This document shows, in pieces, positions 20,901 to 32,900 of a DNA stretch of 64,000 nucleotides. The DNA lies in NCBI GenBank assembly GCA_009746045.1, contig RPFO01000165.1, forward strand, positions 5,692,585 to 5,756,584. The letters are read 5' to 3'. The DNA is from Mesostigma viride. Taxonomy: Eukaryota; Streptophyta; Mesostigmatophyceae; Mesostigmatales; Mesostigmataceae. The notes beneath the pieces were generated by a model that did not search any database, had not been told where the DNA came from, and saw only the letters and a list, made by a program, of their open reading frames with translations. Both the position numbers and the translations under genes were made by a program. Position 1 is the stretch's first letter. Every line of letters begins with the position of its first letter.

Positions 20901-23900
20901 ATACCAGTGCACATGCCCATATAATCCGAGTCTACCCAGTATATAGCCTTGCATTTTAAGTGGCTCCAAATGGTCAAAAGACAGCGTCCAAGGGTGTGGG
21001 AGGGTGTGTGGGGGGGAGGGTGTGTGTGTGCGGGTTGGGGTAGTATCATTCAGTGCCCATCACGTTCCACTTTTGTCCATCTGCTCTCCTACTATGGTTA
21101 CTGCTTGCCACTCTGCCTGTCTTTTCAACAATCTCTTTGCCATCACCCAGCTCGGGGGTGTTCTTACGAACGGTCTTCGGGGGTGTTTTCATGGTCTTGG
21201 TTGTCTTATGAATGGTCCTGCTATTACCTCTGTGCTGTTGCGTGTATCCTCGCCATTGCTGGAAAGTGAATGTGCCATACTCAGCTGTGATGCCATTCCC
21301 TTTTCCCTCGCTCCCTTAGTACCTGTTCTAGGGCCACCCTGGGTCCTTTGTTACTATAACTGGTTGCGTTGCGAGGCTATAGCTGTCCCCAGGGAGTCGG
21401 CAGTAAATTTTACTTGGCATGTATGGGAAACCCCATGTGTTCCCAATGACCTGAATAAGCCACTACTCGGGACTTGCTGTGTTCCCAATGACCTGAATAA
21501 GCCACTACTCGGGGCTTGCTGTGTTCCCAATGACCTGAATAAGCCACTACTCGCAACTTGCTGTGTTCCCAATAACCTGAATAAGCCACTACTCGGGACT
21601 TGCTGTGTTCCCAATGACCTGAATTGGTCACTACTCGGGACTTGCTGTGTTTCCAATGACCTGCTGCAGGACAAGCGTCTGGAACGTTACATGCCCCCCT
21701 AGGTTCCTATTCGCGCGAGCATGATTGCATCGAGCAGCAGCACCTTTTACGGAAAATGTATCTTTCTATTGCCCCCCCCCCCTTGGTTTCCTGTGTTGCA
21801 GGACAACAAGCGTAACGAGGAGCAGCTGGGCAAGCACATCAAGGGCGTATCGGACAAGCACAACATCCAGAAGGGAGCACTGCCACCCATACCCTACAGC
21901 CCGGATGTGGTCGCCTCCTTCCTGCGGGCGGCAGGGGAGAAGGTCGCGTATGAGAGGGAGGCGCTCGGCAAGCTCAAGGTATGGGGTGATGTGGGGTGGA
22001 AAAGGTACATGGGGGGTATGTAGGGCAAATAGGGCACATAGTATACATTGGGTATATGGGATGTATCATATATGCAGCTAATGGGACGTGGTTTGATAGG
22101 ACGTGGGCTGGGTAACTAGCTCATGGTATGTGCTTTGATAGGACATGAGTTGTATATCTGCGTTGAGGAAGGCCGGCAGCGGATAGGTTTCACAGGCAAA
22201 CGGGACCATGTAAGGGGTAGGGTTGAGCGTGCGAGGTGGACATTTGCTGCTATGCCATGGACATTTGCTGGCGACCCAGGTCTTTCTAGTCGCCGCCTGT
22301 GCTTCCCAAGTTTCCCTGGCGCCGCTGGTTCCCGTACCTCGGTTTCTGCCGCTGCTGATCAAAGCAAAAGTTCCTTTCACTTGGAACACCCCCCCCCCCC
22401 TTTCCCCTGGGAAGAAAAAAATGTGCTGACAGTGTTTGTGTGCATTGCCGCATGCGTTTGCGCGTGGCCATGTGTCGGTGTCGGGGAGCAGGATCAAAAC
22501 TACCGCGAGCACCATAGGCTTTCGCAGGTGGTGGATGCCGTCTCGCAACGGCACTCCGCGGCAGAGGGACGCGTCCGGCTGAAGCAGGAGCAGCAGGTGA
22601 GGAAGGCTGGGGGGTTGAAGGTTTGAAAATTAGGGTCCAGTGCATCGGGCTGAAGCAGGAGCAGCCGGTGTTTGGAGGGGGGGGGGGTAGGGGGTAGCCA
22701 ATGGAGGGCTGAAGCAGGAGCAGCAGGTCAGATGGGTGCCCCGCCTGCTTGCTTGGCAGAGCTAGGACATGTTTATCCTAGATCTTGGTTTGCTGCAGGG
22801 GCCTGTGCGCTGTCTCTGGTCCTGCATGCTGGCTGCTGGCACTTGTACGGTTGCGGGATCCCAGGCTGTGTTGCGCTACGGCACTTGTGGTCTGTTTTCT
22901 AGCGCCATGGGATGCCTCGTTCACTGAAAAGCCCAAGAGGTTTGTCCTTCACCGAGGGAGATGCTGGTTCAACTGCTGGCTTCATTACAACTATAGTTTC
23001 ATTACGACTAAAGCTTATTACGATGTATACAATGGGCAGGAGGGCTTCCTGTGTGTGCGGCTTGACAGGCGTACAGGCTATTACTTTCTCTGTCTGTCCA
23101 GTAGCAGTGTCTTTCCTGCATGGGCTGATCTCTCGACTGCAGCGATGGTCAGCATGCCGTGTTCATGATGATGCAAATGGGCGTTTTTTTGTCGCGTTAG
23201 TGCCAGGGTACTGACCGGTTTCGTGAACCAGGCAGGCCCTCCGTGATGCATGCCTCACTCCTATCCCGACCGCAATGCTGTCAAGCTTATCCCGTGTCTG
23301 TTACTTAGGCGCACGCACACTGATTCTTCATTAAAAAAACTCCTGTAAACTACATCTCTCTAATCGACAGCCCTGCACGTCCTCCAGCGTGTCGGCCTGG
23401 GTTTTGAGGATGCCAACTGCACACCGCGTACCACATTGCTGCCCCATCCCGGACACTCTGCCCACCCCCCACTCTTCCCTACCATGCCCCCATCCTGTCG
23501 CAACCATTCCCCCCCCTGTCCCAACCATCACTCCTCCCCCATAGCCGTTTCTGCATGGTAGCTTGCCATGCTGGCCATGAAACCGAGCTCCCCCAACGCA
23601 AAAGCCGACTCGTCTTGCCATGACAAGGTGATGTTTCAGCCGGTCCCTCTCTTCCAGTGACGGCGAAGCCAGGAGCTTGTTTACTTGCAATTTTGGGGCT
23701 CCAGGTGCCAAACCCTGTGTTCATGCCAGCTGCTCTTGCCACGGTTTCGTTCCTGTCCCACCACCGCAGCAACGGCACAGCAACGAGCTGCAGGCGACCG
23801 AGCGGCGGCTGGAGAGCCTCGCGGGCGATGCCTTTGAGTTTCCCCAGCTGGAGCAGCTCAAGGAGAAGCTGGTGGGTACTTGTGGGTTGTGTCAATGCTA

Positions 23901-26900
23901 TTTGGTGTTCCCTCAGCTTGAGCAGCTCAAGGAGAGGCTGGCGGGTATGTGTGCTTGCGTTTGTACGCTATGTGGTAGGAAGTATGTACCAATACGGATG
24001 GACCATGTAGGGGGGAGCTGGTGGGTGTGAGAGCCGGGTGGGTGATGTTGCATGGAGTCGCGCAAGGAGAGACTCGTGGGTGGTGAGGGAGGGGAAGCAG
24101 GTGAAGGGACAGGTGGGCGTATCTGTGTGTACGTAGGGGGGTCGTGTCGGTATATATCCTAAGTAGGGGGGTCGTGTCGGTATATGTCCTAAGTAGGGGG
24201 GTCGTGTCGGTATATATCCCAAGTAGGGGGGTCGTGTCGGTATATATCCTAAGTAGGGTGGTCGTGTCGGTATATATCCTCAGTAGGTGGGTCGTGTCGG
24301 TATATATCCTAAGTAGGGGGGTCGTGGCGGTATATATCCTCAGTAGGTGGGTCGTGTCGGTATATATCCTAAGTAGGGGGGTCGTGTCGGTATATATCCT
24401 AAGTAGGGGGGTCGTGTCGGTATATATCCTAAGTAGGGGGGTCGTGTCGGTATATATCCTAAGTAGGGGGGTCGTGTCGGTATATATCCTAAGTAGGGGG
24501 GTCGTGTCGGTATATATCCTAAGTAGGGGGGTCGTGTCGGTATATATCCTCCCCAATTTCAACGTTACTGGCAGGTAGCGTGTGCAGAAGCATGAGCCGG
24601 GTCACTGAGAGGTTAGCCATCTCTCCCAGGGACGAGGCCAGGGTGTGGTGTATGTGTGTTCTCACATTTCTTGCGCACCAACAAGGCCACTTCGCATGGG
24701 TTAGCTGGATGGTCACTTAGCCTGCAGGCGGCTGTTTGGGTGGTACTTCGCCTGCACTTCAATAGCCTGCAACGGTGCGGATACACCAGGCAAATCCTGG
24801 AACAGCATCGGCAGCAAAACAGCGCCGCCATCGGGATACTCCTTAGTTGTGTGTTGTAGTACTGTGTATACTATACTAATACTTGTGTATACTATACTAA
24901 TACTTGTATCATGTGATGCAGCATATATACGGCTCCCCTTGTATTTCCTAGCGCAGCCAATAGCAGCGAATATGATGTTATGAAGTCTTTCATGCGCACT
25001 GTCAGTACCTCGTGGTGTATGGCATCGTACCAGGAACCTCGTTGACTGCCGGTTGCAGCATCGCCATGTGCCAGTGACTGACTACGGCCACTCGACACTG
25101 TGGGACTTCCCTCCCTCCTTGTCCCTGCAGAAGGGTGAGGTGGCGCGCAAGCAGAAAGCGGTGGACGACCCGGCAGCAGACCAGCAGCTCCGTACCGTGA
25201 AGAGAGAACTGGGGGTGCGTTTGCTGCTCCCATCGTTGCCTGTTGTATTTTCTTGCTTAGTTGAAATTGGGGCGTGAGCGGACGTGCTGGCATATTGTCT
25301 GGCCCGGTCATCACGCTCTCTGGCAGCTGCTGTATCCAGTAATTCTAGTAGCATCACTCTAATGTGTCCTCAATGCCATCCCTTGGCCACCATATCCAGT
25401 ACTAGTAGTGGAATTACTCTTTCTTGATAACATGTTCAAGACTTGTTCTTAATACCATCCCTTGGCCACCATATCCAGTACTAGTAGTGGAATTACTCTT
25501 TCTTGATAACATGTTCAAGACTTGTTCTTAATACCATCCTGTGGCCACCATATCCAGTACTACTAGTGGAATTACTCTTTCTTGATAACATGTTCAAGAC
25601 TTGTTCTTAATACCATCCTGTGGCCACCATATCCAGTACTACTAGTGGAATTACTCTTTCTTGATAACATGTTCAAGACTTGTTCTTAATACCATCCTGT
25701 GGCCACCATATCCAGTACTACTAGCAGCATCTACCCGGTCCATGTTTTGGCAAGATGTTGCCACCAAGACTAGGCAACCAGATGCCTTTTGCTTCCTTTA
25801 TGCAGCCTTGCAGCCACATGACGTGTTCCACGCGTCGAAAAGACAGGTTTTGTTTCGCCTCGGGTGGACAGCCACACACATATCCAGCCCAGGCCAAAAG
25901 AAATGATGACGTTCTTCTATTCGTGGCTCTAGTTAGGGCCAGTTGTGTGCTGTTTCACCTATGGTTTTGCATTACAATCGCAGGAAGATTTGCGTGGAGA
26001 TCTGGTTTTGAATGTGTCTCAGCTGCAAGTCACTCGGGCTGATTGATGCTGTTTTGGGTTGATAAATGCATGGGCCTCCAGGGTATGTGCTAATGCACTC
26101 AAGTTCTATGTAGTACAGTCATTCCCGCGTTAAGTTACGATCGCCGCCAATTTCAGGGCGTCGTAACTTAACGCGGGAACGTAACTTAACGGTATAATTA
26201 GGCTAGCAGCCCACCCCCTCCTCCTCTGACGGACTTCTATACGGGAATCGACAGCTCTCGTCAAGCCCGATCCAGCTGCAGCATCAAAGTCGATTTTTCA
26301 GGCTAGATATTTTGGTCAAGGCCGGCGGTGAGGTATACGCCGGGTGTAGCCACACAGTGCCTGCGCTTTTTACCAAAACTACCGTGTTTCAACCCCTAAA
26401 CCGACAGGACTCGGTAGCGGATCCCTATTTCCAGCCGGCCTCACATTTGCTTGTGGCAAAACAATGGGGACAGTGGTGAGGGAAGCGTCCTTCACTGTCA
26501 ATGGCCTGCATGTCAACAATAATAACGTTGCAGCTGACGGCGAGGCATGCGTCCTTGTCAGGGAACGGGACAACCCGTATGACAAAAATGCCATACTGGT
26601 TCTCAAGGCTAATGACAACAGCCATATAGGCCGGGTAGCTAAAAGCCAGGCAGCGGCACTTAGCCCTTTGTTGGACAAGGGCAGCGTGGTCGTTACAGAG
26701 CTTTCTGGAACCGCAGACTACAGGGCCTGGAAGCACCAGGTTTTCAATTGCAAACTGACCATCCCGTTGGAAAAGGAAGCCCTAGTCAGCAGTGAGTTAA
26801 GCCAGGCGGGGATTGAACTGCGCTGATAGTCATAACTAAAGGCAGGCGTACTTGGCCATCTACTCCCGTCCGGACGGGTGGGTGCCGATTTTTAAAACCG

Positions 26901-29900
26901 GCCGTTGAGAATTGTCACATGAATTTAAACATGAAGCTAAATATTAAACAATCATTTCATGTCCCACGTAGCTCCCACAAAAACCAGCATCTTCATTAAA
27001 ACAATAAGTGGAAGCATACATGTGACACTATTGACATGCCCGGAGGCACGCCGTTCAAGGCCCTTCATGAAGTACGTTGCCCTAGAGGCAACCAAGACAA
27101 GGGTGGGTGGGTGGGGAGCAAAGAAAGAGGCCGACAAAACCAGCCAGAGCGGCTTTTAGTCGCAAAACCTCCCTTATCCCTAGCTAACTGACGTCGATGA
27201 ACCCTTATGTTCAGTGATGCTAGTAAGACGCTAACCGTACAGACCGGGGGTAGAATATCCCGAATCTGCACGGCTAGTATTAAATAATGCGTAGGTTGTT
27301 CTTTTCAGGGGCACTGCACCTCACGCCCCGTTCCGCCCGGGTATAATCAACCCAAGCGCGGAACGCACATTTTATTTAATTCATTTTTCAACCATGCACT
27401 ATACTGCATCTACTAATCACAAAAGCTCTAGCCAAACAGCTACGAGAAAACACTACGACCTATAAGCCGCTCATCCAGCGGCCTCTTGTTCCCGCATTCA
27501 CGTATAGAAGAAACTCCGTTCAAAGAACCCCGATTCATGTCCCACGTAGCTCCCACAAAAACCAGCATCTTCATTAAAACAATAAGTGGAAGCATACATG
27601 TGACACTATTGACATGCCCGGAGGCACGCCGTTCAAGGCCCTTCATGAAGTACGTTGCCCTAGAGGCAACCAAGACAAGGGTGGGTGGGTGGGGAGCAAA
27701 GAAAGAGGCCGACAAAACCAGCCAGAGCGGCTTTTAGTCGCAAAACCTCCCTTATCCCTAGCTAACTGACGTCGATGAACCCTTATGTTCAGTGATGCTA
27801 GTAAGACGCTAACCGTACAGACCGGGGGTAGAATATCCCGAATCTGCACGGCTAGTATTAAATAATGCGTAGGTTGTTCTTTTCAGGGGCACTGCACCTC
27901 ACGCCCCGTTCCGCCCGGGTATAATCAACCCAAGCGCGGAACGCACATTTTATTTAATTCATTTTTCAACCATGCACTATACTGCATCTACTAATCACAA
28001 AAGCTCTAGCCAAACAGCTACGAGAAAACACTACGACCTATAAGCCGCTCATCCAGCGGCCTCTTGTTCCCGCATTCACGTATAGAAGAAACTCCGTTCA
28101 AAGAACCCCGATTCATGTCCCACGTAGCTCCCACAAAAACCAGCATCTTCATTAAAACAATAAGTGGAAGCATACATGTGACACTATTGACATGCCCGGA
28201 GGCACGCCGTTCAAGGCCCTTCATGAAGTACGTTGCCCAATCACCCCCGCCCTGGCTTTCCCTTGAAGCCGCACTCCACCTTGCTCGTTGTCACAAGTGA
28301 CCGCCCTGCCGCAAAACGGGAGCCCCCCCACATCGGGAGGCGTGTGCCCGGCGGCTGTGGATGCATGGCCAGGCCCAAAAAGGCCCAGCGCATTTGCACT
28401 GCGATTGCGCACGGCCAGCCTATCATGACCCCTCTCGGGGCCCCGAGTCGGTACCGCTTTGGCCGTCTCCCCATAGACCCGGGGTGCTTCGAGAAAAAAC
28501 GTGGACCTAGCCCAGGCCCCGCCAGCCCGGATGCCCGAGGCCACAGCCCCAGGCACCTGGCTGAACGAGAGTCCGTTCAGCCAAGACCGCATTCCCCCCG
28601 AGGTTTCTATGCGTGGGGAAAAAATTTCTAGCTTAGGCGCTTTTCCCATCGCCGTCCCCAGCCCCAACCACCCCCCCTCGGCGGAAGGCAATTGCAAAGT
28701 TTGCTGGCCAGCAGCAATTTCCGAAGAAAAAGCCTCAGGCCGCGGACCGAGACACGGGTCGCCAGTGCCAGCCATCCGGCTCCAACCCGGGGTGCAAGCA
28801 TCCCCAGGTACGGAGCACCAGCTCGCGCACTGGGCCGACCAAGCGACAGTTGAGCACCTGTCACGGGACCCGGCCCACCAAAGACCCCAAGCTGGGGAAA
28901 AGGTGCGGACCGGAGGTAATCATTTCCTTTTCTTTTAGTTAACCGAGCGAGGAACTACGCCTGGCCGGTTAACAACTGGAAGTCTCACCACTGGCCAAGT
29001 GGCCGGTGCAACCAGTGCTTTTGGGATTTTGCTCCGCAGCACCCATAGCTGCGGCTGCCGCCGCAACGACAACGAGCAAAGAAAGAGGCCGACAAAACCA
29101 GCCAGAGCGGCTTTTAGTCGCAAAACCTCCCTTATCCCTAGCTAACTGACGTCATTAAACCCTTATGTTCAGTGATGCTAGTAAGACGCTAACCGTACAG
29201 ACCGGGGGTAGAATATCCCGAATCTGCACGGCTAGTATTAAATAATGCGTAGGTTGTTCTTTTCAGGGGCACTGCACCTCACGCCCCGTTCCGCCCGGGT
29301 ATAATCAACCCAAGCGCGGAACGCACATTTTATTTAATTCATTTTTCAACCATGCACTATACTGCATCTACTAATCACAAAAGCTCTAGCCAAACAGCTA
29401 CGAGAAAACACTACGACCTATAAGCCGCTCATCCAGCGGCCTCTTGTTCCCGCATTCACGTATAGAAGAAACTCCGTTCAAAGAACCCCGACTGTTTTGA
29501 TTACTGACAATCTCGATGATGTATGGAGAGCAAACTACCTAGGCTTGTTCATCTTCTTTGGTCAATGCCACACTTTATGCATGGAGAGCTTATTCATGTA
29601 GACCTGTTTACGTCATTGGATCAGTGCCCCATGTGTGCACTTGGTGCATGGAAAGCTAGCAAACTACCTAGGCCTGTTTATGTGATTTCACATAAGAATG
29701 TAACCCTTGAGCTTGATGCAAGACAAGCAAACTTTTCAATTAAATTAAACATGCAGTTGGACTTGGACCTAAACCCGTACATAAAGCTACTTCCCGCGAA
29801 ATGCTATCCCCAAACATGGAGTTACTACTAGTTCCATTCAGGTATGCTCAAGCCAAATCTCACTTGATAAACTGTCACCTTAGTCAGTGATAACACATTG

Positions 29901-32900
29901 CGGGTAAACAAACGGTAAGACGACAAGGAAGCTAGCACGTAGTGCAGTTTAGGGCTACATAGTCAGCTCACAAAAAGGGAGCCCTAGCCCACCACAAGTC
30001 CAACGAGGAAGCGTGCAAGGGTGGGCTTTAGTGTGAGTCAACATTAATGGACCCTTGGATGTGGTTTGCAACAGCTCTGCCACATATTTAAGTCTGACTG
30101 AAACCTGAGATGACATTGCATGGTGGGGCAGGTTATAAACATCTAATGTTGCCCAAACATGTCATGGAGTGTGGCCTGCCTTGCCACCCCCCCCTTCTCC
30201 CGGCGATCATCCATTGCTGCACTCAGCAGCCGCCGGACTTGAAGCTGCCCCTTGGGGTATCCGTGGTAATCAAAGAAGTCCTTGATGATCCCGATCATCT
30301 CCTTGATCTGGGGCCAATCAGACAAGGCGCCCCGTGTCTCTGCCAATGCAGAGACAGCAGCTGACTCCTCGTCCTCAAGGTCCACCACTGCAGTGACGGC
30401 ATCTGGCTCGGAGGCAGCACCCTCCGCAGCCTGGGCCTCATACTCCTCCACGGCCTCGTTCAATATGGCAAGTTGCTCATCGGGGTCATCCACCTGGACC
30501 ACCCACGCCTGGACGGCTGAGGTCAACTGCTCCAGGGACACATCCTTGTGCACTTTCCCAAACTGATCCGTGCGGACACACAGGTTGTCCACAAGGATGG
30601 CGGGCATGCGTGAGGCATTGCCCACGTGGCCCACCCCATCTGGCAGGGACATGGCAGCCATCATGGCCACGATGCTTGATACGAGCTCGTCCACAGGATC
30701 CTTCTCATCTGGCTGCCAATCGGAGAAGTCACTGACATCGGCCATCTGAACATCTTGCGTGGAGGCAGCGGCATCGGCGGCGACGGCGGGTGCGGGTGCG
30801 CAGGCTGCCCCGGCAGCGCCTGCGGCGGGGGGGGCGGGCGCACAGTCACCGGCGGGCGTGGGCGCGGGTGCGCTGGCAGCCACGCGGCGCTGCCACTTGA
30901 GGCTCATGCTCTTAAGCCTCTCGTTGTGGACGGGGGGCAGGCACTCGGCCTTGATCCAGCAGTTGATGATAATCTTGAGGGTCAGCTTGCCCCATTGGGC
31001 AGTCGCCATCTCCGCCATGTCGAGGAGATGGGGTGGGTGGCCCTCGGCAAGCCCCTTGCAGCCGCGGCGTGCATGCTCTCCCATCTTGCGCACCGCCTCC
31101 CAGTTCTCAATCACCATGGAGAGACGGTTCACGTAGTCGTGCTTGTACCCGACCTTGACCGCATCACCGTCATCGTCTGCACGAATGTGACGGGGAGTTG
31201 CAAGGTGCCGCTTACTACAATCGGCAAGCCCGAGCGCCCCGAAGTGTTCAGACTCGTGGGCCCATCCCCTACCCCATACTTTCACCAGAAGAATGCATGG
31301 GTGGACCAGGCTGTGGCACAGCTGTGGTTCGACACGGTGTTTGTGCGGGCAGTCAGGCGGTACACGTCTCGCCCTGTCTTGCTGATCTGGGACAACTGCC
31401 CAGCGCACATTGTGCGCAACTTGGATCCTCAGATCACCATCAAGCTCCTCCCACCCAACCTGACCGCGGTCCACCAGCCCGCGGACCAGGGGATGTGTGC
31501 ATGCTCTCCCATCTTGCGCACCGCCTCCCAGTTCTCAATCACCATGGAGAGACGGTTCACGTAGTCGTGCTTGTACCCGACCTTGAGCGCAGCGATGATC
31601 CCCTGGTCCGCGGGCTGGTGGACCGCGGTCAGGTTTGGTGGGAGGAGCTTGATGGTGATCTGAGGATCCAAGTTGCGCACAATGTGCGCTGGGCAGTTGT
31701 CCCAGATCAGCAAGACAGGGCGAGACGTGTACCGCCTGACTGCCCGCACAAACACCGTGTCGAACCACAGCTGTGCCACAGCCTGGTCCACCCATGCATT
31801 CTTCTGGTGAAAGTATGGGGTAGGGGATGGGCCCACGAGTCTGAAGACTTCGGGGCGCTCGGGCTTGCCGATTATAGTAAGCGGCTCCTTGCAACTCCCC
31901 GTCGCATTCGTGCAGACGATGACGGTGACGCGGTCCTTGGCCTTCTGCGCGTTCGAGCCACGGGTGTTTTTGCGCTTTGACGCGACCTCGCTCTGCGTCA
32001 TGTAGCTGGTGGTTGGCAGCGCTCTGAAGGCGATACCGGACTCGTCCATGTTAAAGATGCAGTCGACATCGAACGCCTCCACGCCCTCCTTGAACTAGTC
32101 CATCGCCCCAGCGGCCGTTGCCATGTCTACGTCACCAGCCTCGCCATGCAGGGTCTCACGCTTGATGTCCAGCCTCTTGATCATTCAGGAGAACCATCCA
32201 TTGCTAGGCGCCCACTCGGTCTCGGTCGTGGTCGCCTTCCCATCATCGCCTACCACCTCGACCTCGGTGCAAATGCTAAGAGCCTTGGCAAGCTTCCTCG
32301 CCTTCTCCATGAGCATGCGCTGCGTGATGCCCAGCTTTGTCTTGGCGAACCGGCGCCTGCACAAGCCAACGTACTGCAGGAGGCCCTTATCCAATGCGGC
32401 CATCTTCGGGTCCAGACTCCGGATGCGCTGGGCGGTGCGGGCCAGCGAGCCAGTCTCGAACGCATGGGTGATAGCATCACTCTTTGATGCGATTTTGCTA
32501 ATGGCAGCCGCCGAGCAGTCGTATTTCCTGCCAAGCTCGCTCTTTGTCTTGCCATTCTTCAGCTCTTGCAGAATTTGGTAGCGCTTCTCGACAGAGAACT
32601 TGCCCTTGCCACCTGCCTTATCCCCCTCTGTGTCCCGTTTCTGCTTTGTCTTAGACGAATCTCCAGGCAACAGCGCCTTCCATTGATCATGGACATTGTC
32701 CCCGGCCTCATTTTCCTTGTCTTTGCCCTTCTGTGCTTTCGGCATGACGGTACACTAGTGTGATGTGACTTGCCTCATTGCGGGCAACCTGCATGCACCT
32801 GACTACAAGGATTTTTATCAGTTGAGACCAGTTGTACTTTGCCGCCGAAACGTCACATTGCAAAACCATCACATTCGGCGGGTTCCTTCGTCCGGACTTG

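Noticed and set aside
23927-24562. 211-codon minus frame of [10 protein letters not shown] repeats and 144-codon plus frame
   Set aside because: 30-bp minisatellite inside RAD50 intron 10; both strands open, no start context or homology.
28221-28775. 184-codon minus frame in the GC-rich block
   Set aside because: No recognisable motif, and other frames are also open because of the high GC content.
30755-31980. Plus-strand frames of 269 and 260 codons with transposase-like words
   Set aside because: The inverted duplication places transposase sequence on the plus strand; it is a fragment, not a second gene.
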